DNA of 64,000 nucleotides from Metabacillus sp. B2-18 (GCF_021117275.1 NZ_CP088246.1:248001-312000); one strand, 5' to 3'. Numbered from the stretch's first letter, positions 18,427-28,400 are shown. The notes: a model not told the origin generated them from the sequence alone. Program-made: numbers and translations.

Positions 18427-19411
18427 GGATTTATATTCTTGCTCTTTTTTATATATTTTTCTAAAGAGAGCGAAGCGTGTATACCATTGGTGTATAAAAT
18501 GCACCAAATGTTGAGTGGCGATAAAGTTGTTTTAATTCTATAAATTCGTTTAAAAATAATACAGTTGTTTAAAATACTCCATTCAAACTATTGAAAAAAC
18601 AGGCATTAATGTTGGGAAATTAAATTATATATACAAACGTTCTTTGTAAGGGAAGCTTAATTCCTTAATAACTTTAGTGAAACAATGTGTACTCGTTTTG
18701 CTAATACCATTAGACTAATGAAATTATGTAAGACCAAACAACTACTTACGAGTTAATTAATGATAAAGGGTTTTTATGGTGGTAATATATACCTAATAAT
18801 AAATTATGATTGATAAATCGGATTTTGAAGTGGGTCAAGAGTAAAAGTAACCTTGATAGATAAAACAGTGGAAAATCATTGGGACCCAAATGGCTTTAAA
18901 GTCAAAGAGATAGATATTATTAATTAATCCCTTTTTTTCTTGAACGGGTGCTTTAATATAATAATGATCTTCCGCAATCGAAGCGCGAATGTGTAACATT
19001 CGTGTCTTTTTTATGTAAAAGGCCATATAGTTGAATAAAGGGATTTAGTAAAAAACTTTTTTGTCACGTAATTTTTGGTTCCATCATGCGTGCGTCCTCA
19101 AATCAAAATTCATGTGTTTGTATCTATAATAAGATGAATGGGCTGTCTCAGCTTATTTTATTTCTGCATTATTTTGGATGGCACGCCTAATAGCTTCCTG
19201 AATACTGAATGTCTCTGCTTACTCCTCCTCTTCATAAGGAACAAGCCAGTCACGTGCATAAAATTGAAAGTCCATTAAGGTTTTCCCGACTTATAATCGT
19301 TCACCCAAAGGTGAGCCTGTAATGTATATCTAAACAAATCCTTCGTATTCCAAAAGTATACTCCCTACACAGTTTGTACATGTTAAGAGTAATACAAGGG
19401 AGGGATTTCAG
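18427..19411. other. Intergenic stretch, about 1 kb, no gene seen
   Basis: It contains one copy of the interspersed hairpin repeat with a working-looking terminator (18966-19014) and little else. Short antisense frames have no ribosome sites and low-complexity translations. Confidence 0.5.
18966..19014 (+). terminator. Interspersed repeat copy 3 forming a terminator
   Basis: GATCTTCCGCAATCGAAGCGC leads into CGAATG, loop TGTAA, CATTCG, then TGTCTTTTTT. Shows that members of the repeat family can act as terminators. Confidence 0.65.
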
Positions 19412-20905
19412 TTGGAATGGATTTTTGGTCTATATCTATTAAATGCACTCTTTATGTTATTTATAGCAATTTGGGAAGTTCGTCGGCCTGCCAAGGCTTT
19501 GAATTGGATAATAATCGTCCTTATTTTACCTGTCATTGGTTTCTGGCTATATCTTAGCATATCAAATCCTAAGCTTATTCATCGGAAAAGATTGACCTCT
19601 TCTCAAAATGAGTCTGACAAATTACCTGATACATATAGTGATTCAGCATCGGTAATCGCCGATGCTTTACGACATTTCACTGTACATGGGCTTCAAGTCG
19701 GCCAAGTCCAAGTACTTAACAATGGAATAGCAAAATATGAACAACTCATCGAATCCCTACAAAAAGCCCAAAAAACCATTGATATGGAATATTTCATCTA
19801 TCGGAATGACCAAATTGGTAATCGTATCACAGAATTGCTGATCGAAAAAGCAGTAAACGGAGTCCGGGTTCGTTTTATGAGAGATGGTTGGGGGAGTAAA
19901 AAATTTCCTCGTCAAAAAATCCTTCAGATGGTGGAAGCAGGGATAGAATGCCGGACCATATTTCCATTACGCTTTCCCTGGATTTTGTCAAATTGGAATT
20001 ATAGGGATCATTGTAAGATTGTCACCGTCGACGGAAAGAAAGCCTTTACTGGTGGCATGAACGTAGGATATGAATATACAGGATTGAAGCCTGACGTTGG
20101 CTTCTGGCGGGATACTCATTTGCAAATCATAGGAGAAGCATCAGTCGATTTGCAGACTGTCTTTGACGTTCATTGGAATATCGCTGTGCCGGACCGGATA
20201 AAGTCGAAAACAAATCAGAAAACAAAATCTGAGGAAACGAAAATTAATCCAATCGGCAGAGTAGATTTTTCCAGATGGTCAGCTGAATGGGGATCAGAGT
20301 TGAGCACCTTAGATGGTAATGAGATGGACATATCCCCAAGGACAGGGACATTACAAAAAGCGTACATCCATACGTTAGAAGGAAACCCTGGAATTCCTAC
20401 CCCAGTTATTCGGCAAGCTTACTTTATATGCATAACACAGGCGATCAAGACTATCGATATAACAACACCCTACTTTGTACCGGAAACGGATATTATCATG
20501 GCATTAAAGATAGCTGTGGCTCGTGGTGTGCGCGTAAGATTACTGGTTCCTCGCCATGTTGATCAAAAAATCGTGGGCTTTGCAAGTCGTACCTATTACG
20601 GAGAACTTATAGAAGCTGGAGTCCATATCTATCAGTACGACAAAGGGATGTTGCATGCGAAGCTGATGATCATTGATGAGGAAATTGCAGAAGTAGGCTC
20701 AGTAAACTATGATTTGAGAAGTTTTCGTCTGAATTATGAGGTGTGTCAAGTCTTGTACAGTGCTGATGTGGCGAGGGAACTTACACAGCAATTCGAGCGT
20801 GATCTTACTGATTCTTTCCCCTTAAGAATCGAAGACTTGCTACAACGATCCTTGACCGAGCGCATTGTTGAACAGGGTGCTCGTCTGCTTTCTCCATTAT
20901 TATAA
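19412..20905 (+). CDS. Cardiolipin synthase, phospholipase D family
   Basis: 497 residues. Two short N-terminal membrane helices (residues 1-50) precede two phospholipase-D catalytic motifs: HCKIVTVDGKKAFTGGMN near 205 and HAKLMIIDEEIAEVGSVN near 415. It condenses two phosphatidylglycerols to cardiolipin and glycerol at the membrane. TTG start behind GGGAGGG. Bacilli carry two or three paralogues (ClsA, YwiE, YwjE), so I give no symbol. It is a monocistronic gene with no linked partners. Confidence 0.93.
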   Translation: MEWIFGLYLLNALFMLFIAIWEVRRPAKALNWIIIVLILPVIGFWLYLSISNPKLIHRKRLTSSQNESDKLPDTYSDSASVIADALRHFTVHGLQVGQVQVLNNGIAKYEQLIESLQKAQKTIDMEYFIYRNDQIGNRITELLIEKAVNGVRVRFMRDGWGSKKFPRQKILQMVEAGIECRTIFPLRFPWILSNWNYRDHCKIVTVDGKKAFTGGMNVGYEYTGLKPDVGFWRDTHLQIIGEASVDLQTVFDVHWNIAVPDRIKSKTNQKTKSEETKINPIGRVDFSRWSAEWGSELSTLDGNEMDISPRTGTLQKAYIHTLEGNPGIPTPVIRQAYFICITQAIKTIDITTPYFVPETDIIMALKIAVARGVRVRLLVPRHVDQKIVGFASRTYYGELIEAGVHIYQYDKGMLHAKLMIIDEEIAEVGSVNYDLRSFRLNYEVCQVLYSADVARELTQQFERDLTDSFPLRIEDLLQRSLTERIVEQGARLLSPLL

Positions 20906-21127
20906 GTTGAAATATCCTTTTTTTATTGTTCTATCTTAAATCTAGATTTTAAAAATTTTGTTGCTGTAAAATGCTTCTGATTTATTTGAAAAAATCAAAA
21001 CATGTTAGAAGTAATTCTAACCCGTTCGGTTGAGAGGGAGAAAAAACATTTGCAGTTGTTTTTGCAGGTGAAAAAACAACGCCTTTTGCAGGCTGTTTTG
21101 AAGTGGAAAATGAATGCGAAATTGTAC

Positions 21128-21168
21128 AAAAAAGAGGCGCTGCCATATGATTGCAGTGCCTCTTTTTA
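21128..21168 (-). terminator. Bidirectional terminator
   Basis: AAAAAAGAGGCGCTGC pairs with GCAGTGCCTCTTTTT. It lies downstream of the DUF2975 pseudogene on the minus strand and would also stop plus-strand transcripts entering from the cardiolipin synthase side. Confidence 0.8.
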
Positions 21169-21305
21169 ATGGGTTATTCAATTAAAGCCCCGTTAGAAAA
21201 ATATAAACATACAAGAACTGGTAGTCCCATAATAAAAACAGCTATTTATAAAATCAATGTGGTTGATATCTTCATCAAAACACTTCTCATTATTTTTTCA
21301 AAATG

Positions 21306-21788
21306 TTAATCGTTTTTTGGTTGCTCATCCAAGACGTTCTTTAAAGGTTTTTGAAGAACGTTCACAAAAGCTACGAAGACGCTTGTTGCTAAAATACCCA
21401 TTAGACCTAGTGATATCGGACCTGCGGGGTCATCACCTGTGAATTGAGCAAGCACCCTTAAATAAACTATTGCTATTAAAATGAAGAAAATGAAAGTAAA
21501 AGCACATTTTTTTATTACCTTCAAAGATTGAAGAGATAACTCAGAGCAAGCATTGTTCTTTTCGATATAGGTTAAAAGTTTAAATACTTGTTACAACACT
21601 ACAGACAACGTTATACATATTCCATATGCACATGCCAAAAGTGGATATAGCGAATAATCACCCGGTCGCTCTATCGCATCTCTTCTGGCTGCTCCAGGCA
21701 ACCAATATATACACAACGCCAGCACCGCAATTCCAATAAGAAAAGCAATGACCTTTAAGAAAAAAGTTGAACCTAGTTTAGCTTTCAT
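21306..21788 (-). pseudogene. DUF2975 membrane protein with an in-frame stop
   Basis: Two frames of 65 and 72 codons lie in the same phase and join into one 161-codon DUF2975-like protein. The only break is TAA at 21593-21591, where VVL is followed by the stop and then QVFKLLTYIEKNNACSELSL; a tyrosine codon is the likely ancestor. Four membrane helices are visible across both parts. DUF2975 genes usually sit with a small XRE-type regulator, absent here. The stop disables the protein unless read through. Confidence 0.75.
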
Positions 21789-22407
21789 TTAAAGCACCCC
21801 GCTGATTTAGTGATAAAATCACTTTAACATAGGATTTATTGATTTACAATAAATATTTTTTGTATTCCGTTATATTGTTATTGTTATAATTTGATTCCGA
21901 TGATGAAAATATTGAGGCTTTCTCATTTCAAAGAAACACCCCTTTAAAAAGTTAAAATTATAACTCCTACCGCTTACCTGCCTTTAATGAAACATCACGG
22001 GCATTTAATTATTCAGAATAGCCTGTAAACACCAACTTATCATAAGCCGAATGCAATAACGACTCTTCCGGCTAATTTGCAAACCAAATGCAGCCCAATT
22101 TGCTACAGCACGTAAATTTATGGGGTAGAGTAAATTGGCCTGCAAATTAGTACGCAAAATCATGTGAAAAAAACCAAAACCATTGGTATGTCAATAAAAA
22201 AAGCGATACAAAATGCTATGCAAATTGTACCGCAAATCACCTTGCAATTTATTGGTTTCTCCCTCTCATCCGAACGGGTTAGAAGTAATTCTAGCATGGG
22301 TTTTTTCTTACGATGGAAATTTATTACTAAAAAAAGGTAATACTAAAAAGGTAAGTCAAAAAGTTTGAATTCAAAAATATCTGTTACCTTTTAATTTTAA
22401 AATAGGG

Positions 22408-22977
22408 GTGATATCAATAGATAATATATTTGAAAATTTTAATGAAATACGTTTTTTAGAAGATAAACTGTACCTTTTAGAATTAAATGATTGGCTAAAG
22501 AATGAGTTTTTAACTTGGGAATGGTGGATATTAGTCTGTTTTTTAGTTGTACCTTGGGTAATATGGGCTAAACTTGTTAAGCGAGACAAGATTTTAGAAA
22601 TTTTGTTGTTTGGTACCATAATTATTATAACAACAACCTTATTAGATGTAGTTGGTTTACAATATAGGTTTTGGGATTATCCAATTGCATTCCTACCTAT
22701 TATTCCTAGGGCCTTTCCTTTTGATTTTTCAATGATACCTGTAGCTTACATGTTATTATATCAATATTTTAGAACATGGAAATTTTTTATAACCTCCTTA
22801 ATCATTATGGCACTAACATACGCCTTTATTGGTGAACCTTTTTGCGAGTGGGTAAAACTTGTTTATTATTTAGAGTGGAGATACAGTTATTCATTCATAT
22901 ATTACATCATCGTTGGAATTGGAATTCGAGCTTTAATACAAAAACTATCTCAAACTCAAGATCTTACAATTAAGTAA
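22408..22977 (+). CDS. Multi-pass membrane protein, CBO0543-like (tentative)
   Basis: 189 residues with five or six hydrophobic segments (for example WWILVCFLVVPWVIWA and SLIIMALTYAFIGEPFCEWV). The overall look, with aromatic-rich helices and a conserved EPFCEW block, recalls small Bacillaceae membrane families such as CBO0543; this is an impression only. The GTG start is inside the AGGGGTG that would serve as ribosome site, so the true start may be slightly downstream. A DUF421 gene follows by 24 bases, suggesting one transcript. A related broken gene lies at 27311. Confidence 0.6.
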   Translation: MISIDNIFENFNEIRFLEDKLYLLELNDWLKNEFLTWEWWILVCFLVVPWVIWAKLVKRDKILEILLFGTIIIITTTLLDVVGLQYRFWDYPIAFLPIIPRAFPFDFSMIPVAYMLLYQYFRTWKFFITSLIIMALTYAFIGEPFCEWVKLVYYLEWRYSYSFIYYIIVGIGIRALIQKLSQTQDLTIK

Positions 22978-23001
22978 AATTTATATTGGAGGAAAAAAAC
23001 T

Positions 23002-23685
23002 TTGGAAGAAGTTAATATTGGTTTACTCACGATTAAAACCATCGTAGGTTTTGTCACCTTATTTTTTATCATTATCGTAACAGGAAGAACATCCATCTAT
23101 CAGTTAACCCCGTTTCACTTAGTTTTTGTGTTAGTACTTGGAGATTTTTTAGGGAATACCATTTATGAAGATAAGGTAAGGACTTTTCATTTTTTATATG
23201 CCATCGGATTGTGGACGCTTCTTATGTTGGGAATAGAGTTTTTGACTCTAAAAAATAAATCGACACGTTCTCTCTTATTAGGCGATCCTAACATCATCAT
23301 TCGAGAAGGTGTTATGGACAGAAAGTTACTTACAAAGAACAAATTGGATGTAAATCAAGTATTGAGTATACTTCGACAAAATAATGTTTTTTCAGTTCGC
23401 GAAGTCAAATACGGTATATTGGAAGCTAATGGACAAATAAGTATATTATTAAAATCCAAGTATCAAAAACTTGATAAGCAAGATCTCAATCTTCCAGAAA
23501 GTCCAGTAGAACTTCCAATATCGTTAATTATAGATGGGGAAATTTTATCAGATAATTTACATGAACTTGGACTTGATCAACAGTGGTTAGATAACCAATT
23601 AACTATCAATGGATATGATAATATAAAGCGTATACTTTACGCAGATTGGCGAGAAAGTGATGGCATACATATAAGTCCCAAATAA
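23002..23685 (+). CDS. DUF421 (YetF/YkjA-type) membrane protein
   Basis: 227 residues: three N-terminal helices (IVGFVTLFFIIIVTGRTSIY, FHLVFVLVLGDFLG, LYAIGLWTLLMLGIEFL), then a cytosolic domain with RSLLLGDPNIIIREGVMDRK and VLSILRQNNVFSVREVKYGI. These are hallmarks of the YetF family, some members of which act in spores. TTG start behind GGAGG. Unlike the 2Duf protein at 33933 it has no DUF1657 extension. Function of the stand-alone form is unsettled. Confidence 0.85.
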   Translation: MEEVNIGLLTIKTIVGFVTLFFIIIVTGRTSIYQLTPFHLVFVLVLGDFLGNTIYEDKVRTFHFLYAIGLWTLLMLGIEFLTLKNKSTRSLLLGDPNIIIREGVMDRKLLTKNKLDVNQVLSILRQNNVFSVREVKYGILEANGQISILLKSKYQKLDKQDLNLPESPVELPISLIIDGEILSDNLHELGLDQQWLDNQLTINGYDNIKRILYADWRESDGIHISPK

Positions 23686-23800
23686 AATTTGTTAGGATAG
23701 GAGCATATCAATTTTCTTGGTGAATATAATGTGTATTTAATAATAAGATGGCCAGAGAATCCGTTTTAAGATTTTATCTGATAAGGTGTTTGTTACTTTG

Positions 23801-23860
23801 GTCTTCCACAATCGGGAGCAATAGTTAAAAATAAGATCATTAAGGCGATCTTATTTTTTT
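23801..23860 (+). terminator. Diverged interspersed repeat with terminator
   Basis: GTCTTCCACAATCGGGAGCAA resembles the repeat family head. It is followed by ATAAGATC, loop TTAAGGC and GATCTTAT with a T-run (23831-23860). It may terminate the membrane protein/DUF421 transcript. Confidence 0.6.
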
Positions 23861-23936
23861 GTGCTAAAAAACATATAGTGTAACAGGGGTATATTGATTA
23901 TTATGGTAAAATTAATATATGCAAGGGGAGGATTCT

Positions 23937-24135
23937 TTGAAAAGGTTTATTTATATCATTACCTGTGTTTGTTTTATAGCAGCATGTGCGTCAGAACATT
24001 AACTTTAAATGATTTTTACCAGAGAGACATTGAAGATGTAACAAAATAGAAATTATTGATGGAAGCACTGGAGATAAAAAAGTTGTAAATGATAAACAGA
24101 TTATAGATGACCTTTTATATCAAAAAAAGAAATAA
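23937..24135 (+). pseudogene. Remnant of a small lipoprotein gene
   Basis: TTG start behind GGGGAGG gives a lipoprotein signal, MKRFIYIITCVCFIAACASE, then a stop after one more codon. The sense continues in shifted frames (LNDFYQRDIEDVTK, then IDGSTGDKKVVNDKQIIDDL). A secreted lipoprotein of about 65 residues appears to have lost its frame at least twice. Family not recognised. Confidence 0.55.
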
Positions 24136-24500
24136 AGTTCATTGATTTGTGATATATTGAAACAATTATTATTTAAAAACGTATTAAGTTGTAATAGGTG
24201 CATTAAAAAGAAAAATTTAGATGAAGTTTAATGGAGTTGTTTTTGTTCAAGAATACAGTCACTCCCTAACCTTTTGACTTAAATGAATGTAAAAAACAGA
24301 TCGCGAAAGTAATACACTCCTTCTACACTACAATAAACCAATTTGTGTGTAAAAAGTTCTGTTTAAATTTGAATAGGTGTTCTTAAAAATGAATCAAAAA
24401 GTACACTTTAATTAATATGTAAAATTTATATAGGTAACTGCAATTTTCTAAGATCCACTCATATACATATAAATGATGTCAATATGGGGGAGAGATATGT
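24136..24500. other. Intergenic, nothing recognisable
   Basis: A+T-rich spacer between two pseudogenes. No ribosome-site-linked frame and no strong hairpin noticed. Confidence 0.4.
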
Positions 24501-25544
24501 TTGAAATATGATATTACAAGAGATTTTATAAGCCATGGTAATTTGCGCTCTGGTGAAAAGATAAACGATGTTAAGTTTATAGTGAGTCATGACACTGGAA
24601 ATCCTGGTGCAAGTGCTTATGCAAATCGAAATTATTTCGACAGAATTCAACCGTCTGCAACTGCTCACACGTTTATCGATGATAAGTACATCTTAGAGAT
24701 AATTCCTACAGATGAAAAGGCATGGCATGTTCTATATGGAGTAGAGAAAGATGATTCATTATAGGGTGAGGACGAAAATGATGCTGCAATTGGAGTTGAA
24801 CTAACATATAGAGGGGACATAGCCTTTTGGGAGGCTTACAGGAGATATGTGTGGTACCCATGCCTACTTAGTTGATAAATACAACCTTAATCCTAGAACA
24901 GACATCATTGCTCACAGTTCATTAGACCCCTCAAGAAGAACAGATTCGCAAAATGCTCTTAATAGGTACGGAATCTCATGGGATCAATTTATTGATGATG
25001 TGGTACAGGCGACTGAGAAGTATTTTAAAGTAAAGATATTCCTGAACGTGTTGTTAAGGGGGAATCTGTCGAATTACCATTAAATATAGGTGATGAGGGT
25101 CCTTTTGTTAGAGACATACAAAAGGATCTAATTAAAGCTAGAATTGGTTTCTAATGTACGGCGCAGATGGCATATATGGATCAGAAACTAAACGAGCAGT
25201 AATGAGGTTTCAGAAAAAAATATGATTTGCTTCTCGATGGACTTGTTGGACCAAATACATTAAATAAGTTAAAAGAGGTAACTTCATCAAGTCGAAGTAT
25301 AAATGACTTTCCTTTACCAAATGGTATTTTATCAAGGGGAGATGAAGGGCCTAAGGTGGAGTAATTACAAAGAGCTTTAAAAGAAATAAATTTTGATCCA
25401 AAATACATTGATGGAATTTACAGACCTTTAACTGAAGATTCCGTAAGAAGATTTCAATCAATGTATGCTGCTTTAGCAAACGACGGTATTTATGGTTCAA
25501 ATACGCGACAGTATATAGAAATGGAACTGGAGGGAAATGGTTAA
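24501..25544 (+). pseudogene. N-acetylmuramoyl-L-alanine amidase (Amidase_2 plus peptidoglycan-binding repeats), broken
   Basis: The parts of a CwlA/XlyA-like wall hydrolase remain in order. 24501-24764 reads KFIVSHDTGNPGASAYANRN and AHTFIDDKYILEIIPTDEKA (amidase core), ending at an in-frame TAG. The frame goes on as GEDENDAAIGVELTYRGD, shifts near 24840, continues with CGTHAYLVDKYNLNPRTDII to about 25060, then two or three peptidoglycan-binding repeats (RFQKKYDLLLDGLVGPNTLN, QSMYAALANDGIYGSNTRQY) appear with more shifts and another stop. At least four disabling changes exclude a working enzyme. Such enzymes occur in prophages and in sporulation. Confidence 0.85.
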
Positions 25545-25564
25545 ATAATATCTAATCTAATATC

Positions 25565-25603
25565 TAAAAATGCCAAGAAGAGGATTCTCTTGTTGGCATT
25601 TTT
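25565..25603 (+). terminator. Rho-independent terminator
   Basis: AAAAATGCCAA-GAAGAG pairs with CTCTTGTTGGCATTTTT just after the amidase pseudogene. Confidence 0.8.
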
Positions 25604-25657
25604 ACCGTAACGAGTGTGAGGATAAACCATATTGTATAATGAAAACTTTTTTAGGAG

Positions 25658-25852
25658 GTGGGGATAATTAAAAACTTGATACCTATAACCTTAATTTTTA
25701 TTTGTTCAGACTGTGCATGGTTTATTCCATCAGACCAAATTCATAGTCAGATTCCCTCTTTAGAGGTTTTCGGAAAAATGGGAACTGTGTTATCTGCTAT
25801 GTTATTCTTTATAATATGTGCAATTAAACTGTTATTTACAGTCTCAAAATAG
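25658..25852 (+). CDS. Small two-helix membrane protein, unknown
   Basis: Up to 64 residues with two hydrophobic segments: NLIPITLIFICSDCAWFIP and GTVLSAMLFFIICAIKLLFT. An AGGAGGTGGGG site precedes it, but the GTG at 25658 is inside that site, so the start may be the TTG at 25676. A TATAAT lies at 25635-25640. Family not recognised; the length and pair of helices fit a small membrane peptide. Confidence 0.45.
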   Translation: MGIIKNLIPITLIFICSDCAWFIPSDQIHSQIPSLEVFGKMGTVLSAMLFFIICAIKLLFTVSK

Positions 25853-26246
25853 TAGATCATTGGTCTATTTTAACTCAAAGTTTTAAAGTTAGCCATTAAA
25901 GACTTATGATTAATTATAAATTTGGTAGGGCTATATATTTAAATCTTAAATTTATTATTACTAATTTTTTAATGATGGGTCCTTGAATACTTAGAGGAAC
26001 CGAGACGACACAATAAAGGTTTTCTGATCAATCATCAATTAAGGTGAACTAAGTTTTATATCGTCCTCTTAGCTAGAGTAAGCTAAAAGGACGATAACAA
26101 ATTATCGATATAAATTACAATGTAATCTCAGTAGAAAAAGATTTAACCCAATAAAAAACTCAAGTTATTTGATTTGAATTGTATAGCTTTTATTAAATGC
26201 CACGTTATTGAATATCAGGTAATAACCTGTCAGCAAGCTTTCTTTT
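25853..26246. other. Intergenic stretch with one hairpin
   Basis: TATCGTCCT and AGGACGATA pair near 26057-26097 without a T-run; otherwise nothing is seen. It lies between two convergent genes. Confidence 0.4.
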
Positions 26247-26687
26247 TTAATACCTATAAACACTATAGCATGTATTAGCCTGTGGCTCATAATAACAATG
26301 TTGTTTATATTGTCCCGCAAATGGTTGATTATACCATGTAGGTGGACACGAACCATACGGATTAAAATACCAAAGAGCATACTTAGAAGGATGTTGTCTC
26401 CAATACTTTATTACTTCTCGAGCCAATTTTCTTTCTACATTTCTTGCTGGTCTGTAAAATAAACTACCTTTTTGTACTGCTTCAAAAGAGTAATTTCCAC
26501 CTTGAACCTGAAAAATCACATCTCGTATGGTTCTTACATCCTTAAAATCTAAACAATCAGCTACTGCTCGATTCACAATGACATTCCCAACCATGAGCAT
26601 TCCTAGTCGCCCTTCACCGACGGCCTCTGCATGTATCATCCTAGCTATTAAATCAACGTCATTGTTGGTATGTTTTACTCTTGTCAC
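26247..26687 (-). CDS. CwlJ/SleB-like cell wall hydrolase
   Basis: 146 residues. The Hydrolase_2 core is present from VDLIARMIHAEAVGEGRLGM, with the presumed catalytic glutamate in HAEA, through NRAVADCLDFKDVRTIRDVI to YFNPYGSCPPTWY. The lack of a signal peptide and binding domain, and the length, match CwlJ rather than SleB; CwlJ helps degrade the spore cortex at germination. The usual neighbour gerQ is not here, so it may be a paralogue. The frame is intact. Confidence 0.85.
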   Translation of the reverse strand: MTRVKHTNNDVDLIARMIHAEAVGEGRLGMLMVGNVIVNRAVADCLDFKDVRTIRDVIFQVQGGNYSFEAVQKGSLFYRPARNVERKLAREVIKYWRQHPSKYALWYFNPYGSCPPTWYNQPFAGQYKQHCYYEPQANTCYSVYRY

Positions 26688-26872
26688 TTATAATCACCTC
26701 TACCAATAATTGTATTAAAAACAGTCTGCAAAAATGTCAAGTGATTACATTAGGGGAGTCTATCAGTATTAGGATCCTCATGCGTTATTGTAAGTTATGA
26801 CACTATTAATGACTGCTTTCCTTTTGAATAAAAAATATATTAGTACATAAAATATTTCTACAGACGGAATGG

Positions 26873-27308
26873 ATGTGGTAGTATGCCTGAGCTTGATTTA
26901 AATATTGAAGGGCGTAAACCTCGCAAACGTGATGGCTCGTCAAAATTTTGTGGCATTAGTCTCAAATAGGTTTTCGTTTTAATCGCAATAGACCGTCAAA
27001 AGGCAACATATTTTCTATGTGTACTTGGTAGAGGCAGAATTGTTAAAACTCAATTAGATAAGGCTGTTGGTTCTAAACTATCATAGGACAACACTCATTG
27101 TACCGATGCTTGGAGAGCTTTTTCTACTATGAAACAGCAAAGAGCATTAACGCTTTAAGTCAGTAGATGGTACAGAACGTGTAAAAGGATTGTATCATAT
27201 CCAAACCGTCAATAACTATCACAGCGGTTTAAAAGTTGGCAGCAATGTTTTAATGGTGTGGCAACAAAATTCCTTGACCATTATTTGATTAAATATAGAA
27301 CGTTTTAG
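26873..27308 (+). pseudogene. IS1595-family (ISXO2-like) transposase remnant
   Basis: Fragments of a DDE transposase in changing frames: ELDLNIEGRKPRKRDGSSKF, then VFVLIAIDRQKATYFLCVLG, CTDAWRAF and GLYHIQTVNNYHSGLKVWQQ, and FLDHYLIKYRTF. The last two are typical of the ISXO2-like C-terminus. No start codon, several stops. Terminal repeats were not identified. Confidence 0.65.
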
Positions 27309-27310
27309 AC

Positions 27311-27792
27311 TTGACACCTGAAGGTGCATGGATGGTGTATCTTGCTGGTGTAATTTTAATACCTCTTTCCCTTTTGTTAAAGAAACACCTTTCTTGGAAA
27401 GAATGGTATACAACTTTTGGTGTAGTAGGATTCCTTGCTTGGTTAGGAAACATTGTCTCTTTTATTCAACTGGACGTACTTGATTCAGGAAAACCCTCAA
27501 TAGGTAGTATTCCCAGATACAATAATGTTTGCCATTGCGCCTGCATGTATTAGTGTAATTTATTGTAATTATTATACTTCTTCTAATTCAAAATGGGTTG
27601 TTGCAACCATATTCACTGTCGGTTCTTTGATTACCGAGTATCTTTTAGTCAAACGTTGGTTTCCTAAAACAAAAGGGTTGGGAAATTTGGTATTCAACGC
27701 CTTTTTATGTAATAATGTTTTTTCTTTTTCTTCCATGGCACATTAAATTTATTAAGGATAAAAAGGTTCCTATATTGAACAAGAAGAAATAA
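27311..27792 (+). pseudogene. Membrane protein gene with frameshifts, CBO0543-like (tentative)
   Basis: Starts TTG-ACA-CCT and reads YLAGVILIPLSLLLKKHLSW with later helices until about 27510, where the frame shifts: the sense continues as DTIMFAIAPACISVIYCNYY. A second shift near 27680 restores FYVIMFFLFLPWHIKFI to a stop at 27792. One ancestral protein of about 160 residues with four helices is implied. It lies between two transposase relics, so it may have been carried or interrupted by them. Confidence 0.6.
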
Positions 27793-27799
27793 TATAAAG

Positions 27800-28090
27800 T
27801 CATTTGCTGCGCAGTCAACCATGTATTTTAAAACCCGAGATACACCACAGAGAATGAAAATAAGTATACATAGTCCATACTGATTCTACGGCTGGCTGAG
27901 GAAGGTCGATGTACTGTGGGCGATTGAGCCCTTTGCGCAGTCTGACTCCTTCGACCAAGGTGCACCACTTATTGTTGCTCCCTTCAGGGAAGCACTCATG
28001 GTAGATTAATCCTATTCTGGTTGTTGCACCAGCCTCTAATATTATTTGCCGTGTAAGGATGTTTTCAATGGATATAATCATCGAGAGAGC
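27800..28090 (+). ncRNA. IS110 noncoding end with candidate bridge RNA
   Basis: About 290 bases upstream of the IS110 transposase relic carry no gene but fold strongly. GGTCGA (27904-27909) pairs with TCGACC (27951-27956), and GGTGCA (27959-27964) pairs with TGCACC (28025-28030), giving two adjacent stems with large internal loops; a smaller CCCTTCAGGG hairpin sits inside the second. IS110-group elements encode their bridge RNA in the noncoding end before the transposase, with a target-binding loop then a donor-binding loop. This layout fits, with loop 1 as target and loop 2 as donor. Assignment rests on position and pairing only. Confidence 0.55.
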
Positions 28091-28092
28091 CT

Positions 28093-28400
28093 GTGGGATG
28101 GATGGTCCATAAAGACAACATTACTGCATGCGTTATAAGACCAAAAGGGAAGGAGATTGAGACCTTCTTCTCCACAAAGACTTCATCTCTAATTCAGTTG
28201 ATTGACTGGATTAAGAAACATAAGTGCACTCATGTTGAATGGAAAGTACTGGTGTTTACTGGAAACCTATTGTCAACTTACTTGAATCGGAGGATATTGA
28301 ATTTCTTGTAGTGAATGCTCAACATATTAAGTCGGTCCCTGGACGAAAAACGGATGTAAAAGATGAAGAATGGATCGCTAGAATGCTCTTTTATGCTACA
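28093..28400 (+). pseudogene. IS110-family transposase, N-terminal remnant
   Basis: VHKDNITACVIRPKGKEIET begins the DEDD/RuvC-like domain. A frameshift near 28240 then leads to MESTGVYWKPIVNLLESEDI and VNAQHIKSVPGRKTDVKDEE, the family's conserved second block. The sequence departs from the family after about 28400 and the C-terminal serine-bearing domain is absent, so the enzyme is dead. Confidence 0.8.

Larger units (their letters stand above)
21005..22293. mobile_element. Non-autonomous element with 23-bp inverted repeats and 15-bp flanking direct repeats
   Basis: The top strand has TTAGAAGTAATTCTA at 21005-21019 and again at 22279-22293. Inside, the left end starts CCCGTTCGGTTGAGAGG (21021-21043) and the right end, read inward, starts CCCGTTCGGATGAGAGG (22278-22256); the 23-base ends differ at one position. 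Both ends carry several TTTGCAG/TTTGCGG-type subterminal motifs. The 1.26-kb interior holds a broken DUF2975 gene and no transposase or recombinase. It may be a MITE-like element mobilised in trans, or a small integrated cassette with 15-bp attachment cores. Confidence 0.7.

Noticed and set aside
27815..28081. 88-codon minus-strand frame
   Set aside because: It lies across the folded IS110 noncoding end; its translation has no family likeness and the paired stems explain the open frame better.
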